In this document: positions 34,556 to 44,308 of the stretch, one piece after another | How the letters are laid out: the number at the start of each line of letters is the position of its first letter | How positions within the stretch are numbered: position 1 is the stretch's first letter | NCBI GenBank assembly: GCA_963819115.1 | Contig: CAWFUR010000010.1 | Coordinates: forward strand, 248,001-312,000 | Direction of reading: 5' to 3' | Length of the DNA: 64,000 nt | Source of the DNA: JACVRW01 sp963819115 | GTDB taxonomy: Bacteria > Actinomycetota > Thermoleophilia > Solirubrobacterales > Thermoleophilaceae | Notes under the pieces: model-generated | Told to the model about the DNA's origin: nothing | Database searches by the model: none | What the model saw: the letters and a program-made list of their open reading frames with translations, nothing else | Program-made: the position numbers and the translations under genes

Positions 34556-35062
34556 TCAGTGCACGAGAGCTTTGAGTAGGACGACAGCGCTGCCAAGGAC
34601 CACGGCAATGGCGGCCGACGCGACCGTCCAGCGCAGCCCCGCCCCCGACGCGCGCGCCGCGTACCAGCCGGCGGCCGAGAGCTCGATTAGGGCGGCAACA
34701 GTCGCCGCGAGGATCGCTGCCCTGTCCGAGACCACGTCGATCGCGCCCAGCGTGAGGATCACCACCAGCGGGACGGTGACCTCCACCAGCGGCCAGTCGT
34801 GGCGAAGCGCGTCGCGCAGCTCAGGTCGGTTGAGCATCCGCTGTCGCGTGATCGAGCCCGCCAGCACGCGGGCGTAAACGTGCGCCATCCAGAAGACGAT
34901 TCCGGTGACCAGCACGGTGATGGCGACACGCCCGGAGTTGGAGGAGTCGTACTCCCGCGATACGGCGATCACGGACGTCGCCAGGATCAGACCGTAGATC
35001 GCCTCCACGACGCTGCCGGTCGTCTGCACAACGCGCGGGCGCCACCGCTCGCCGACTGGCAT
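34556..35062 (-). CDS. Membrane protein of unknown function, antiporter operon
   Basis: Protein of 168 residues with four hydrophobic segments (about 20-35, 50-68, 95-115 and 140-165). The pattern GSVVEAIYGLILATSVIAVS, IVFWMAHVYARVLAG, and WPLVEVTVPLVVILTLGAID is shared by actinobacterial proteins of unknown function. There are no catalytic motifs. It immediately precedes the Na+/H+ antiporter gene and may help it, which is only inferred from position. Confidence 0.75.
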   Translation of the reverse strand: MPVGERWRPRVVQTTGSVVEAIYGLILATSVIAVSREYDSSNSGRVAITVLVTGIVFWMAHVYARVLAGSITRQRMLNRPELRDALRHDWPLVEVTVPLVVILTLGAIDVVSDRAAILAATVAALIELSAAGWYAARASGAGLRWTVASAAIAVVLGSAVVLLKALVH

Positions 35063-35152
35063 CAGACCCCGACCACCGTGATAACAATCGCACGTGCGCC
35101 AGCGGGTACGTGATCGGATGGGCAGGGCTGTCCTCGAGGGAAGGAATGAGGA

Positions 35153-35797
35153 ATGGCCAGCAGCAGGTCAGCGTCAGGGAGCGGGCAGCGCAAGCGCAGC
35201 TCCTCGAACGGGACGAACCCGAAGCCGAAGGCGAGCGCCGCGTCTCGCTCGGGCGGCGGGGCCACCCGCAGCGGGGCGTCGGGCACCTCGTCGCGGTCCA
35301 AGTCAGGGGCGTCGTCGCGCTCCAAGTCGGCCCCAGCAACGCGGGGCACCACCGCCTCGCGTGCTGGCAACGGGTCGCGCGCGGCACGCACGGGCGGCGG
35401 TGGCACGAGGCGCCGAACCCAGAGTCGTGCCAAGCCGAAGCCGCGCAGCGGAAACAACGCGAGTCGCAGCACCGCGAAGCAGGGCAACGACGGCGTAATC
35501 GGCACGCTCAAGTCCACCGCCCGGAAGGCTGGCGGACCGGCGATGGCGATCGGAGCCGGGGCGGCCGGCGTGGCCGGTGGCCTCATGCTCAGGAGCCTCA
35601 CCCGGCCCAAGAAGGTCCTCGGTGTGCCGATCCCGCGCGCGGTGCGCAAGGCGGGCCTTCCCGACCTGGACGTCAAGTCGGTAGCCAAGAGCGTGGGCAG
35701 GGCCAGCAAGCAGTTCGGCCAGACGTCGAAGAACGTGTCCAAGGACATGGAGCGGGTCGGCGACCAGGCCGAGCGCATCGGGAAGATTCTCGGCTAG
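35153..35797 (+). CDS. Basic, low-complexity-tailed protein, first of a tandem pair
   Basis: Protein of 214 residues. The first 115 residues are Ser/Arg/Lys/Gly-rich and lysine repeats resemble a histone H1-like tail (SSRSKSG, KPKPRS). Then comes a glycine-zipper hydrophobic segment (AMAIGAGAAGVAGGLMLRS), the motif KKVLGVPIPR, and a C-terminal helix rich in Lys, Ser and Gln (KSVAKSVGRASKQFGQTSKN). The next gene has the same core order, so the two are paralogues. A nucleic-acid- or envelope-binding role is possible for the tail; the function is unknown. A good ribosome site (GAAGGAATGAGG) precedes the ATG. Confidence 0.7.
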   Translation: MASSRSASGSGQRKRSSSNGTNPKPKASAASRSGGGATRSGASGTSSRSKSGASSRSKSAPATRGTTASRAGNGSRAARTGGGGTRRRTQSRAKPKPRSGNNASRSTAKQGNDGVIGTLKSTARKAGGPAMAIGAGAAGVAGGLMLRSLTRPKKVLGVPIPRAVRKAGLPDLDVKSVAKSVGRASKQFGQTSKNVSKDMERVGDQAERIGKILG

Positions 35798-35815
35798 TAG
35801 AGAAGGAGGCCGGAC

Positions 35816-36274
35816 ATGGCAGCAACCCGGACGAGGTCCGCGTCGTCGGCGAACGGAAGCACTCCGGAGAGCGCCTTGGCGAAGGCGCAGGTGGCCGGCG
35901 ACTCCGTCGTGACGGCCGCGCGTCGGGTGAGGGTCCCCGCGCTCGCGGCCGGGGCCACCGCCGCCGGCCTGGCCGGCGGGCTCGTGATCGGTTCGCGGCT
36001 GAACCCGAAGCACCGTGGCCTCGCGGTCCTGGTGGCTCCGCGTCGGAGGGTCGTAGGCGTCCCACTCGGACGCAAGCGCGGAATGGCCAGGACCGCGAAG
36101 ATGCTCGGCCAGGTGGCACAGGAGCTGAGCTCGGCAAACGGCAAGGCGGCTGTGACCGCCGAGGACGTTCGCGAGCTCCGCGAAGCGCTGGACCAGTCGA
36201 ACAGGAGGTCGCCGATCGAGGTCGTGCTCGACGGGCTGACGCACCGGCGCGGAGCCCACAAGCACGAATCCTAG
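35816..36274 (+). CDS. Second paralogue of the basic tandem pair
   Basis: Protein of 152 residues, 18 bp after its neighbour and with a strong site (AGAAGGAGG). It lacks the long basic tail, but shares the core: a glycine-rich helix ALAAGATAAGLAGGLVIGSR, then RRRVVGVPLGRKRGM in place of KKVLGVPIPR, then a Gln/Ser-rich helix AKMLGQVAQELSS. A further C-terminal part, VTAEDVRELREALDQ, looks helical. No known domain is recognised. Confidence 0.72.
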   Translation: MAATRTRSASSANGSTPESALAKAQVAGDSVVTAARRVRVPALAAGATAAGLAGGLVIGSRLNPKHRGLAVLVAPRRRVVGVPLGRKRGMARTAKMLGQVAQELSSANGKAAVTAEDVRELREALDQSNRRSPIEVVLDGLTHRRGAHKHES

Positions 36275-36292
36275 GCCGGGCGGAATCCGGCC
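36274..36292. terminator. Bidirectional terminator-like hairpin
   Basis: GGCCGG (36274-36279) and CCGGCC (36287-36292) flank a 7-base loop directly after the stop of the plus-strand gene and 8 bases beyond the stop of the convergent minus-strand gene at 36301. Its placement between convergent genes fits a shared terminator; no T-run is seen. Confidence 0.5.
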
Positions 36293-36300
36293 CGCGGCGT

Positions 36301-36393
36301 CTACAGAGCCCGCACGATCAGGATGACCAACAGGATCACCACCAACAGGCCGATGATCCCCAGTCCGGTTCCGGCGATGGCGATTGGCACCAC
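36301..36393 (-). CDS. 30-residue single-helix membrane peptide
   Basis: Short frame starting at GTG 36393 (or GTG 36390) with GGGAGG upstream. It reads VVPIAIAGTGLGIIGLLVVI and then LLVILIVRAL: one very hydrophobic helix ending in a single Arg. Small peptides of this kind are common in actinobacteria and are usually missed by gene finders. Its function is unknown. The start codon choice changes only one residue. Confidence 0.55.
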   Translation of the reverse strand: MVPIAIAGTGLGIIGLLVVILLVILIVRAL

Positions 36394-36532
36394 GTGAGCC
36401 TCCCTTAGTCGCTCGATGCCCGGAGGATCCGGGCATCGCCAACTCCCTTATAGCCCGCGCGAGGTGACCGGAAACCGAGGAGCCGACGTCCCCTTTGGTG
36501 CCCGCCGGGTCCGGCCGGGTGGCAGGTCGGCG

Positions 36533-36925
36533 TTACGCCAGGAACTCGTCGCTTTGTGTCAGCAGCCCGAACAGGATGAGGAAGTCGATCGTCATCACCG
36601 CGATCGCCCAGAGCGGGAAGACGAACATGACGATCACCGTCAGCATCGCGCTGAGGCCCGCGAAGGAGACGCCGAGCCAGAGCCCCCACGTGTTGCGCTG
36701 GAAGATCAGCACGCCGGTCACGACCTGGGCGAGGCCGATGAACAGCCAGAACCAGCCCCAGGCGGTGAGGTCGATTCCGTAAAGCACATCCTTGGCCTGG
36801 GAGGCGATCGTGTCGTCGTTGGACAGGGCCGCGATCCCACTCAGCGCGTTGTATCCACCCGCGAGCACTGCCATGACCCCTGCGAAGGTGATCCAGCCGG
36901 AGCGCGATGCCACCTTGTCTGTCAT
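36533..36925 (-). CDS. DUF7144-like membrane protein
   Basis: Protein of 130 residues with four membrane helices: WITFAGVMAVLAGGYNALSG, LTAWGWFWLFIGLAQVVTGV, NTWGLWLGVSFAGLSAMLTV and FPLWAIAVMTIDFLILFGLL. The pattern W-F-A-G-x-M...G, then G-W-x-x-L-x-G and P-x-W matches small actinobacterial four-helix proteins annotated as DUF7144. Function is unknown. GAGAGGA lies just before the ATG. The following 244 bases up to 37170 show no gene. Confidence 0.75.
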   Translation of the reverse strand: MTDKVASRSGWITFAGVMAVLAGGYNALSGIAALSNDDTIASQAKDVLYGIDLTAWGWFWLFIGLAQVVTGVLIFQRNTWGLWLGVSFAGLSAMLTVIVMFVFPLWAIAVMTIDFLILFGLLTQSDEFLA

Positions 36926-37169
36926 TGGGTCCTCTCCCTCTTCGGTCCGTATTGGCAGCGCGACTGTACGGCCGCCGCCTCGGAAAAGCGCGCGCTGCAA
37001 GCGGAGTACCGGCCAACCCACCCGACCCGGCTCAGCAGCAGGCATAGCCCGGAGGCTTCAGGGGCGGATCTTCAAGGTCTTTTTAGGCTAATCGCACGAA
37101 AGCCTTAGGTGGGCGGGCCACCCTGCAGCGCGTGGACAGCCTCTCCCCTTCGGTCGCGGGACCGCCGAC

Positions 37170-37562
37170 ATGACCTCGCTGCCGATGACGATCGGTCTGC
37201 TCCTGCTCGCGCTCTCCGCCGGCGGTCTGCTGTGGGCGCGGCGGGGCGGCGAGGAGACGCGGCGGATTGCGAGCCGCTATCTCGAGCCGCTGTGCACCTG
37301 GTGCCTGGTGGCCGTGGCCATTGTCACCTTCGTGAGACTCGCTTCGGGCGACGTCGGCATGTGGCTGTGCCTCCCGCTTGCGCTTGCGACCGTCGCTCTT
37401 TGGCTTCTCACGGCCCCCGCGACCTCCGGCGCCGCTCACCCGGCTGAGGTCGCGCCGGCGCAGGTGCCCGCCCCGGAGGCCACGGCGCCGACCGCCCCGC
37501 TCTGGGCGGGGAGGCCGGACGAGGACTCGGCGCGCCGTGCCGGGCTGTGGAGGCGCGCGTGA
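37170..37562 (+). CDS. Membrane protein heading the vWA-MoxR operon
   Basis: Protein of 130 residues with three hydrophobic segments (about 4-24, 44-60 and 65-82) and a Pro/Ala-rich C-terminal tail. It is not a known family. The GTG of the following vWA gene overlaps its stop (GTGA at 37559-37562), so it belongs to the same operon and is probably a membrane partner of the vWA proteins. Confidence 0.65.
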   Translation: MTSLPMTIGLLLLALSAGGLLWARRGGEETRRIASRYLEPLCTWCLVAVAIVTFVRLASGDVGMWLCLPLALATVALWLLTAPATSGAAHPAEVAPAQVPAPEATAPTAPLWAGRPDEDSARRAGLWRRA

Positions 37563-38461
37563 GCTTCGCGAGCCCCCTGTTGCTGATCGGCCTCGGGCTG
37601 ATCCCGGTCCTGCTGGTGATCTATGTCCGCGGCGAGCGCCGCCGAGAGCCGTTCGCGCCCGCGGGCCTGATGCCGTCCGTGGTTAACCGCCGCGCGGGCT
37701 GGCGGCGTCATGCGGTGGTCGCCGGGTACGGCGTCGCGCTGACCGTGCTGGTCGTCGCGCTGGCCAAGCCGCAGGCCACCATCGCCGTGCCCACCGAGCA
37801 GGCGCGCGTGATGATCCTCACCGACCGGTCGGGCTCGATGCTCGCCACGGACCTGCCGCCCAACCGACTCGCCGCGGCCAAGACGGCGGCCGGCGCCTTC
37901 CTCGACGCCGTACCGGATCAGGTGCGCGTGGGTGCCGTGGCGTTCAACCAGAAGGCCGACGTTCTGCAGTCCCCGACGCGCGACCATGCCGCGGTCCGCG
38001 AGGCGATCCAGTCGGTGAAGGCCGCCGGCACCACGGCCACCGGTGACGCCATCAAGGCCGCGCTGGACGACATCAGGGGGAAGGCGCCGGCCGCGATCGT
38101 GCTGCTCTCGGACGGCAAGTCGGTGCGCGGCAGCGATCCGATCGAGGCGGCACAGACCGCGAAGAACCGGAAGATTCCCATCTACACGATCGCGCTGGGC
38201 ACCCCCGGCGGGACGATCAACGACGGCGAGCCCGTGCCGCCCGACTCGCAGACGCTCGCGCAGATCGCGCAGGTCACCGGCGGACGCGCGTTCACCGCCG
38301 CCGACGTCGGCTCGCTCGACCAGGTCTACAAGCGCCTCGGCTCGCAGGTGGCGACCGAGAAGCGCGAGACCGAGCTCACGAACCTCTTCGCAGGCGGCGC
38401 GCTCGCGCTGATGGGCCTCTGCGCCATGTCCTCGATCGGCCTGACCGGCCGGCCGGTCTGA
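37559..38461 (+). CDS. BatA-like vWA membrane protein (first copy)
   Basis: Protein of 300 residues. It begins SFASPLLLIGLGLIPVLLVI (membrane helix), has a second helix about residues 55-72, then a von Willebrand A domain with the MIDAS motif DRSGSM, TGDAI and LLSDG, and ends with a membrane helix. Such BatA/BatB-type proteins hold the domain outside the cell or at the membrane surface and work with MoxR ATPases. Its layout and N-terminus are repeated in the gene at 40382, so the two are paralogues flanking moxR and DUF58 genes. GTG 37559 is supported by the matching N-terminus of the paralogue. Confidence 0.9.
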   Translation: MSFASPLLLIGLGLIPVLLVIYVRGERRREPFAPAGLMPSVVNRRAGWRRHAVVAGYGVALTVLVVALAKPQATIAVPTEQARVMILTDRSGSMLATDLPPNRLAAAKTAAGAFLDAVPDQVRVGAVAFNQKADVLQSPTRDHAAVREAIQSVKAAGTTATGDAIKAALDDIRGKAPAAIVLLSDGKSVRGSDPIEAAQTAKNRKIPIYTIALGTPGGTINDGEPVPPDSQTLAQIAQVTGGRAFTAADVGSLDQVYKRLGSQVATEKRETELTNLFAGGALALMGLCAMSSIGLTGRPV

Positions 38462-38487
38462 CCACCCATGAAACCCGGAGGAACCCA

Positions 38488-39488
<1,001 letters not shown>

Positions 39489-39492
<4 letters not shown>

Positions 39493-40385
39493 AGCTGGTC
39501 GATCCACCGGGCCGCCAGGGCCCGGGCCCGGTCGCGAGCGAGGCGGTGGCCCGGTTGGAGCTCTCGCTCGCGCGCCGGGCCGGGGGCCAGCTGCCGGGCG
39601 AGCTCCGGGCGCCGGGTGTCGGGGCGGGCACCGAGCTCGCCCAGCTGCGGCCGTACGAGCCGGGGGACGATCCTCGCCAGCTGGACCCCGCGGCCAGCGC
39701 CCGCACCGGCGTTGCGCACGTCCGCCAGCACGTGCCAGAGCGTGCGCTGACCACGTGGGTCGTGCTCGACCTGAGCGCGTCGATGGCGTTCGGCACGGGC
39801 CTGCGCCTGAAGTCGGACGTTGCCGAGGGCGTGGCCGCAACCGTCGGGCAACTCGCGGTGCGCCGTGGCGGTCGCGTGGCCATGATCACGGCCGGCGTGC
39901 CGGCGACCGCGATGCTGCCGCCACGGTCGGGCCGTGGCGCCTTCGCGGCGATGCGCCGGCTCGTCGGTGCGGGTGTCGCCCCTGACGCGACCGCGCCCAA
40001 GCTGACCCTCTCGGCGGCGCTGAAACGGGCGGCCCAGCTTGCCCGCACGCCGGGCCTGATCACCGTCGTCTCGGACTTCCGCGAGGAGGGCTGGCCCGCA
40101 CCGCTGCGCGTGCTCGCCTCCCGCCACACGGTCACGGCCATCGAGATCACCGACCCGCGCGAGGCGGAGCTGCCTGACGTCGGCCAGATCGTCCTCGTGG
40201 ATCCGGAGACAGGTCGCACGGTCGAGGCCGACACGACGTCGGCGAGAGTCCGCGCCGCCTTCGCGGCCGCCGAATCTCAGCGCCGCGCCGACGTGGCCGC
40301 GGCATTGCGCCGCGCCCGCGCCCACCACGTCACCCTCTCCACCGGCGAGGACTGGCTGCGCTCGTTGGGACGGGGGCTGGGATGA
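39489..40385 (+). CDS. DUF58 protein
   Basis: Protein of 298 residues with the DUF58 signature: GVGAGTELAQLRPYEPGDDP (GxGxEFxxxRxYxxGDDxRxID in relatives), then a vWA-like fold starting VVLDLSASMAFGTG with an incomplete MIDAS, and SALK-type blocks later. Members link MoxR ATPases and vWA proteins. The start GTG 39489 overlaps moxR, and its stop overlaps the second vWA gene (ATGA, 40382-40385). No membrane segment is apparent, so it is probably cytoplasmic. Confidence 0.9.
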
Positions 40386-41329
40386 GCTTCGCCAGCCCGA
40401 TCAATCTCCTTGCGCTGGTGGTGATCCCAGCCGTGGCTGCCGCATACGCGATCGCGCGCAACCGTCGCCGGCGCTACGCCGTGCGCTACCCCGCGGCCGC
40501 GGTCTTCGCCCGCGCGGTGGGCCGGCGGCCGCCGCTGCGCCGTGCGCTGCCGGCTGCGCTGCTGGCTGCCGCGGCGGTGGCGCTGGCCTGTGGGTTCGCC
40601 AAGCCGCAGGCCACGCAGGCCGCCGCGGTGGAACGGGCCTCGGTCATGCTCGTCACCGACGAGTCCGGCTCGATGTCGGCCACCGATGTCCAGCCGTCAC
40701 GCCTGGCGGCCGCGCAGTCCGCGGCGCAGAGGTTCCTGGACCGGGTGCCCGGCAAGCTGCTCGTGGGGTTCGTGGGCTTCTCCTCGCAGACGAACACGGT
40801 CGTCGAGCCGACCACCGACCGCGGCGAGGTGAGGGCCGCGGTGGACAGCCTCCAGGCCGACGGCGCCACCGCCACCGGCGACGCACTGAACGCGGCTATC
40901 AATCGTCTGGCGGCGCGCCGGGGGAACGACGGCAAGCGGGCGCCGGCCGCCGTGATCCTGCTCTCCGACGGTCAGCGCACCGAGGGCAGCGATCCGCTCG
41001 CGGCGGCCCAGCGGGCCAAGCGGCTGGGTATCCGCGTCTCCACCGTCGCGCTGGGCACGCCCGACGCGACCATCCCCGGACCCCTGGGCGAGGAGATCCC
41101 GGTTCCACCCGACCCCGAGACCCTGCGGCAGATCAGCCGCATCACCGGCGGGTCCTTCACCGAAGCCGCCAACACCGGCGATCTCAGCAAGGGGTACGAG
41201 AAGCTGGGCTCGAAGATCGGAACCAAGCGCGTCAGGCGCGACGTGAGCGCCGACTTCGCGGCGGCGGGACTCGTCCTGCTGCTGGGTGGGCTGGCGACCG
41301 GAGTGCGCTGGCGCCCACGGATCGCGTAA
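40382..41329 (+). CDS. BatA-like vWA membrane protein (second copy)
   Basis: Protein of 315 residues and paralogue of 37559-38461. It begins SFASPINLLALVVIPAVAAA, has a second helix (about 55-75), a vWA domain with DESGSMSATD, TGDALNAA and LLSDGQ, and a final helix (VLLLGGLATGV). The shared linker PSRLAAAQSAAQRFLDRVPG corresponds to PNRLAAAKTAAGAFLDAVPD in the first copy. Unlike that copy, it has a short basic insertion (RRGNDGKRAP) before LLSDG. It closes the operon. Confidence 0.92.
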   Translation: MSFASPINLLALVVIPAVAAAYAIARNRRRRYAVRYPAAAVFARAVGRRPPLRRALPAALLAAAAVALACGFAKPQATQAAAVERASVMLVTDESGSMSATDVQPSRLAAAQSAAQRFLDRVPGKLLVGFVGFSSQTNTVVEPTTDRGEVRAAVDSLQADGATATGDALNAAINRLAARRGNDGKRAPAAVILLSDGQRTEGSDPLAAAQRAKRLGIRVSTVALGTPDATIPGPLGEEIPVPPDPETLRQISRITGGSFTEAANTGDLSKGYEKLGSKIGTKRVRRDVSADFAAAGLVLLLGGLATGVRWRPRIA

Positions 41330-41334
41330 GCCGC

Positions 41335-41638
41335 TTAAGCCCAGCCGGCCACGTCCGCCCCGCCCTCGTGGGTGATGCGCGAGCCGAAGCGCACCAGCGT
41401 CGGGTGCGAGGCAATCTTGCCCGCGACCAGTGCCTCGCCCTGGGCGAACGCGGTGGCCCGGTCGACCAGGCCCGGTGGCACGAACGAGAACACGCCCGCC
41501 ACATGGGCGAGATCGGGCAGCGGGTCGAGGCGCAGCAGGCCGGCCTGGTGGGCGGGGCTCAGGTCGCGGAAGCGGACCCGCCTCGAGCGTCGCCCGGAGC
41601 CCGCGATGCTCCTCGATCGAGGACTGCACGTCAGCCAC
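41335..41638 (-). pseudogene. Small frameshifted gene of unknown function
   Basis: Coding character is strong in two frames. From GTG 41638 it reads ADVQSSIEEHRGLRATLEA; then, in the next frame, RFRDLSPAHQAGLLRLDPLP continues to HPTLVRFGSRITHEGGADVA and a stop at 41335. The region is 304 bases, which is not a multiple of three. One lost or gained base near 41580 explains it. It is either a recent pseudogene or a sequencing error; the family is not recognised. Confidence 0.6.
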
Positions 41639-41665
41639 GCCGCGATCCTACGCCGCTATGGAATT

Positions 41666-42652
41666 TCACGGACGCGGGCGGTAGCGCCAGGCGTGTATGC
41701 CCCAGGCTGCCGCTCCCGCCGGCAGCGGCAGCCAATACGACGCCAGCCTGTAGGCGAAGGTCGCGAGGGCGGCGTCCGCTGCCCCGACCCCCGCGAGCAC
41801 GAGCATCGCCGTGAGACCCGCTTCGACGAATCCCAGCCCGCCCGGCGTGACGGGAATCTGCGTGAGCACCTGAGCCGTCACGAAGGCGAGCAGCACGAGG
41901 AGCGCCCGCGCATTCGACCCAACCGCCCGAACCGCCACCAGGAGCGCGCCGTAGTCGAGCAGCCAGCGTCCGATCGATCCGGCCAGCGCCTCCCAGCGGC
42001 TTTGCCCGAGGACGCTGAGGATCATGTCGCGCTCGCGGACGAGGCGCTCCGGAAGGCCGTCGAGGGCAGCGCGCTTGCGCAGGACCGAGTTGCGGAAGCC
42101 CTGGATCGCGGCGCCGACGGCCCGAAGCGGCCTATCGGCTATGAGCAGAACGGCGCCCACGGCGAAGAGGATCGCGAGCGCCGCGAGCGCGATCCAGAGC
42201 CCCTCGAGCAGATTCGTGGGAACCGGCGGGCCGAGGAGGACGGACGGCACGGCGAGGAGGGGCAGGGCGAGCAGGGTGCCGTAGCTCAGGAGGCTCGCCG
42301 CGGTGAGTCCGGAGGCGGTGGAAGCGCCTGGTAAACCCGCTTTGCGCAGCATCCCGAACTGAAGCGCGCTCCCCACCGCCCCGCCTCCGGGCGCGATCTT
42401 GGCCGCGGCGTTGCCGGCGAGTTGCGAGGTCACCACCGGCAGCCACCGCGGCCGCTGCAGTGCGACCCGCTGAAGCAGGCACATGCACGCGAGACCCGCG
42501 AACTCGAGCGCGACGATGAGCGCGACCGCTCCGGGCCAGATGTCGCGCAGCCGTTGCCAGGACGAGAAGGTGTCGAGGAGCGCGGGGGCGACGAGGTAGA
42601 GCGAGACGCCCGTGACGGCGAGAAGCGCGATGCGACGGAGCGGCACGATCAT
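41666..42652 (-). CDS. Flippase-like LPG synthase TM-domain protein (second)
   Basis: Membrane protein of 328 residues with eight hydrophobic segments, the same family as 4965-6002. Typical blocks are SQLAGNAAAKIAPGGGAVG, LLDYGALLVAVRAVG, and VTPGGLGFVEAGLTAMLVLA (the P-G-G-L-G-x-x-E motif, complete here). It lacks the catalytic domain of MprF and may move a lipid-linked substrate. The upstream MFS gene ends 19 bp away on the same strand, so they may share a message. Confidence 0.85.
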   Translation of the reverse strand: MIVPLRRIALLAVTGVSLYLVAPALLDTFSSWQRLRDIWPGAVALIVALEFAGLACMCLLQRVALQRPRWLPVVTSQLAGNAAAKIAPGGGAVGSALQFGMLRKAGLPGASTASGLTAASLLSYGTLLALPLLAVPSVLLGPPVPTNLLEGLWIALAALAILFAVGAVLLIADRPLRAVGAAIQGFRNSVLRKRAALDGLPERLVRERDMILSVLGQSRWEALAGSIGRWLLDYGALLVAVRAVGSNARALLVLLAFVTAQVLTQIPVTPGGLGFVEAGLTAMLVLAGVGAADAALATFAYRLASYWLPLPAGAAAWGIHAWRYRPRP

Positions 42653-42671
42653 CGGCCTGCCGGCCGCGATC

Positions 42672-44288
42672 CTATGCTCCTGAGTCGGCCGCGGCTTCGG
42701 CCAATGACCCACTGGGCAGCCGCCGCGTGAGCCAGAGCGACAGCAGAGCCGCGAGCGCAACCGCGCCGAGTGCCAGGCGCAGCGCGTCGAGCTGCGCCTC
42801 GCCGTAGTCGTCGGCCACCGCCTGGGCCTGGTTCCGCCTGAGCCCGGCGTCGAGAGCGGCATCCTCGACCGCCGCCACGGGCACGATGTCGATGCCCTGT
42901 TCGGCGTTCGCGACGATCGTCTCGCGCGCGGCGGCCGGTACCGCGGGGTTGTCCGTGATGCGCTCGCTGAATCCTGTGGCGAGTGACCCGAGCAGGACCG
43001 CGCCGACGATCGCCGTGCCGAGTGAGGATCCAAGGTTCTGTGCGGTGCCCTGGAGCCCGCCCGCCTCGCTGGTCTGGGTGGGCGCGACTGCCGACATGAT
43101 CACGTTCCCCAGCTGCGACGCGAGCAGTCCCGCACCCGCTCCGATCAGCGCGAGCGCCACCTTGAAGCCGGGGTCGTTCAGCTTCACGTCGAGCGTCCCG
43201 AGCATCACGAGGGCGCCGATGCTCACGCCGACCAGCCCGATCTGCGCGACGAGGCGCGGCGAGCGCCGGGCCGCGATCCGCGGACCCAGCAGCGCGAAGA
43301 CCAGCATTGCCACGGACAGCGGAAGCAGGCGTTTTCCGGTCTGGAACGCGTCGAGCCCGATCACCACCTGCAGATACACGGGGATGACGAAGAACGTGCC
43401 CATCAGGACGAACTGCTGCCCGACCAGCGTCGAGAGCCCCGCCCGCAGCTGCGTGATGCGGAGCAGCGCCGTGTCGAGCAGCATGTCGCGGCCGAGGCGG
43501 GCGCGACGTTGCTCCCACTCGACGAACGCCCAGAGCACTGCGAAACCACCGAGGATCATGAAGGGCACCACCGAGAAGCCGAGCGGGGTGATCTCCGTGC
43601 CGCCGATGGTCAGTGGCGAGCGCGACTGGACGAAGCCCCACACGCTGCTGCGCAGGATCGCGATCACGATCAGGCCCAGGCCGGACGAGGAGAGCGCCAC
43701 CCCCACGACGTCGAGCTGGGGACGCCGCGCAGGTCCAGGGGCCTGGGCGACCTGTCCGCGCAGGAACAGGATGGCGATCACCACCACGGTCTCCGCCGCG
43801 AACACGTAGCGCCACGTGAACTCGGTGGTCACCCAGCCGCCGATCAGCGGACCGGCGGCGATCGCGACCGCGGCGATCCCCCCCAGCAGCGCGTACGCCA
43901 GCGCGCGGTCGCGGCCTTCGTAGGTCGCCGCGGTGAGCGCCGCGATCGCCGGCACCACCAGCACGGCACCGAACCCCTCGACCCCCGACCAGCCGACCAG
44001 GAGGACGCCCAGGTTCGGGCTCAGCGCGGTCGTCAACGACCCGACCCCATAGATCGCGAGCCCGATCGCGAACGCCCGGTTGCGGCCCAGGATGTCGCCG
44101 AGCTTCGCGCCGAGCAGCATGAACGCCGCCATCACGAGCGTGTAGAGCGTGATCGCGGTCTGCACGCCCTGGATCGTCGTGTCGAGATCGTCGACGATCT
44201 GCGAGATCGCGACGTTCATGACGCTCGAGTCGAGCACCATGACGAACTGCGCCGAGGCAAGGATGATCATGGGGAGCCACTTGCGCAC
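42672..44288 (-). CDS. EmrB/QacA (DHA2) drug:proton antiporter
   Basis: MFS exporter of 538 residues with 14 helices. Motifs are ASAQFVMVLDSSVMNVAISQ (DHA2 motif D1 with LDxxIVNVA), LLGAKLGDILGRNRAFAIGL (motif A), WRYVFAAETVVVIAI, and ALLGGIAAVAIAAGPLIGGW (motif C). An extracytoplasmic loop of about 60 residues precedes the last helix. GTG 44288 is chosen because longer frames lack homology. Its upstream neighbour ends at 44309 on the same strand. Confidence 0.93.
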   Translation of the reverse strand: MRKWLPMIILASAQFVMVLDSSVMNVAISQIVDDLDTTIQGVQTAITLYTLVMAAFMLLGAKLGDILGRNRAFAIGLAIYGVGSLTTALSPNLGVLLVGWSGVEGFGAVLVVPAIAALTAATYEGRDRALAYALLGGIAAVAIAAGPLIGGWVTTEFTWRYVFAAETVVVIAILFLRGQVAQAPGPARRPQLDVVGVALSSSGLGLIVIAILRSSVWGFVQSRSPLTIGGTEITPLGFSVVPFMILGGFAVLWAFVEWEQRRARLGRDMLLDTALLRITQLRAGLSTLVGQQFVLMGTFFVIPVYLQVVIGLDAFQTGKRLLPLSVAMLVFALLGPRIAARRSPRLVAQIGLVGVSIGALVMLGTLDVKLNDPGFKVALALIGAGAGLLASQLGNVIMSAVAPTQTSEAGGLQGTAQNLGSSLGTAIVGAVLLGSLATGFSERITDNPAVPAAARETIVANAEQGIDIVPVAAVEDAALDAGLRRNQAQAVADDYGEAQLDALRLALGAVALAALLSLWLTRRLPSGSLAEAAADSGA

Positions 44289-44308
44289 GGCCGGGGGAAC
44301 CCTATTCC

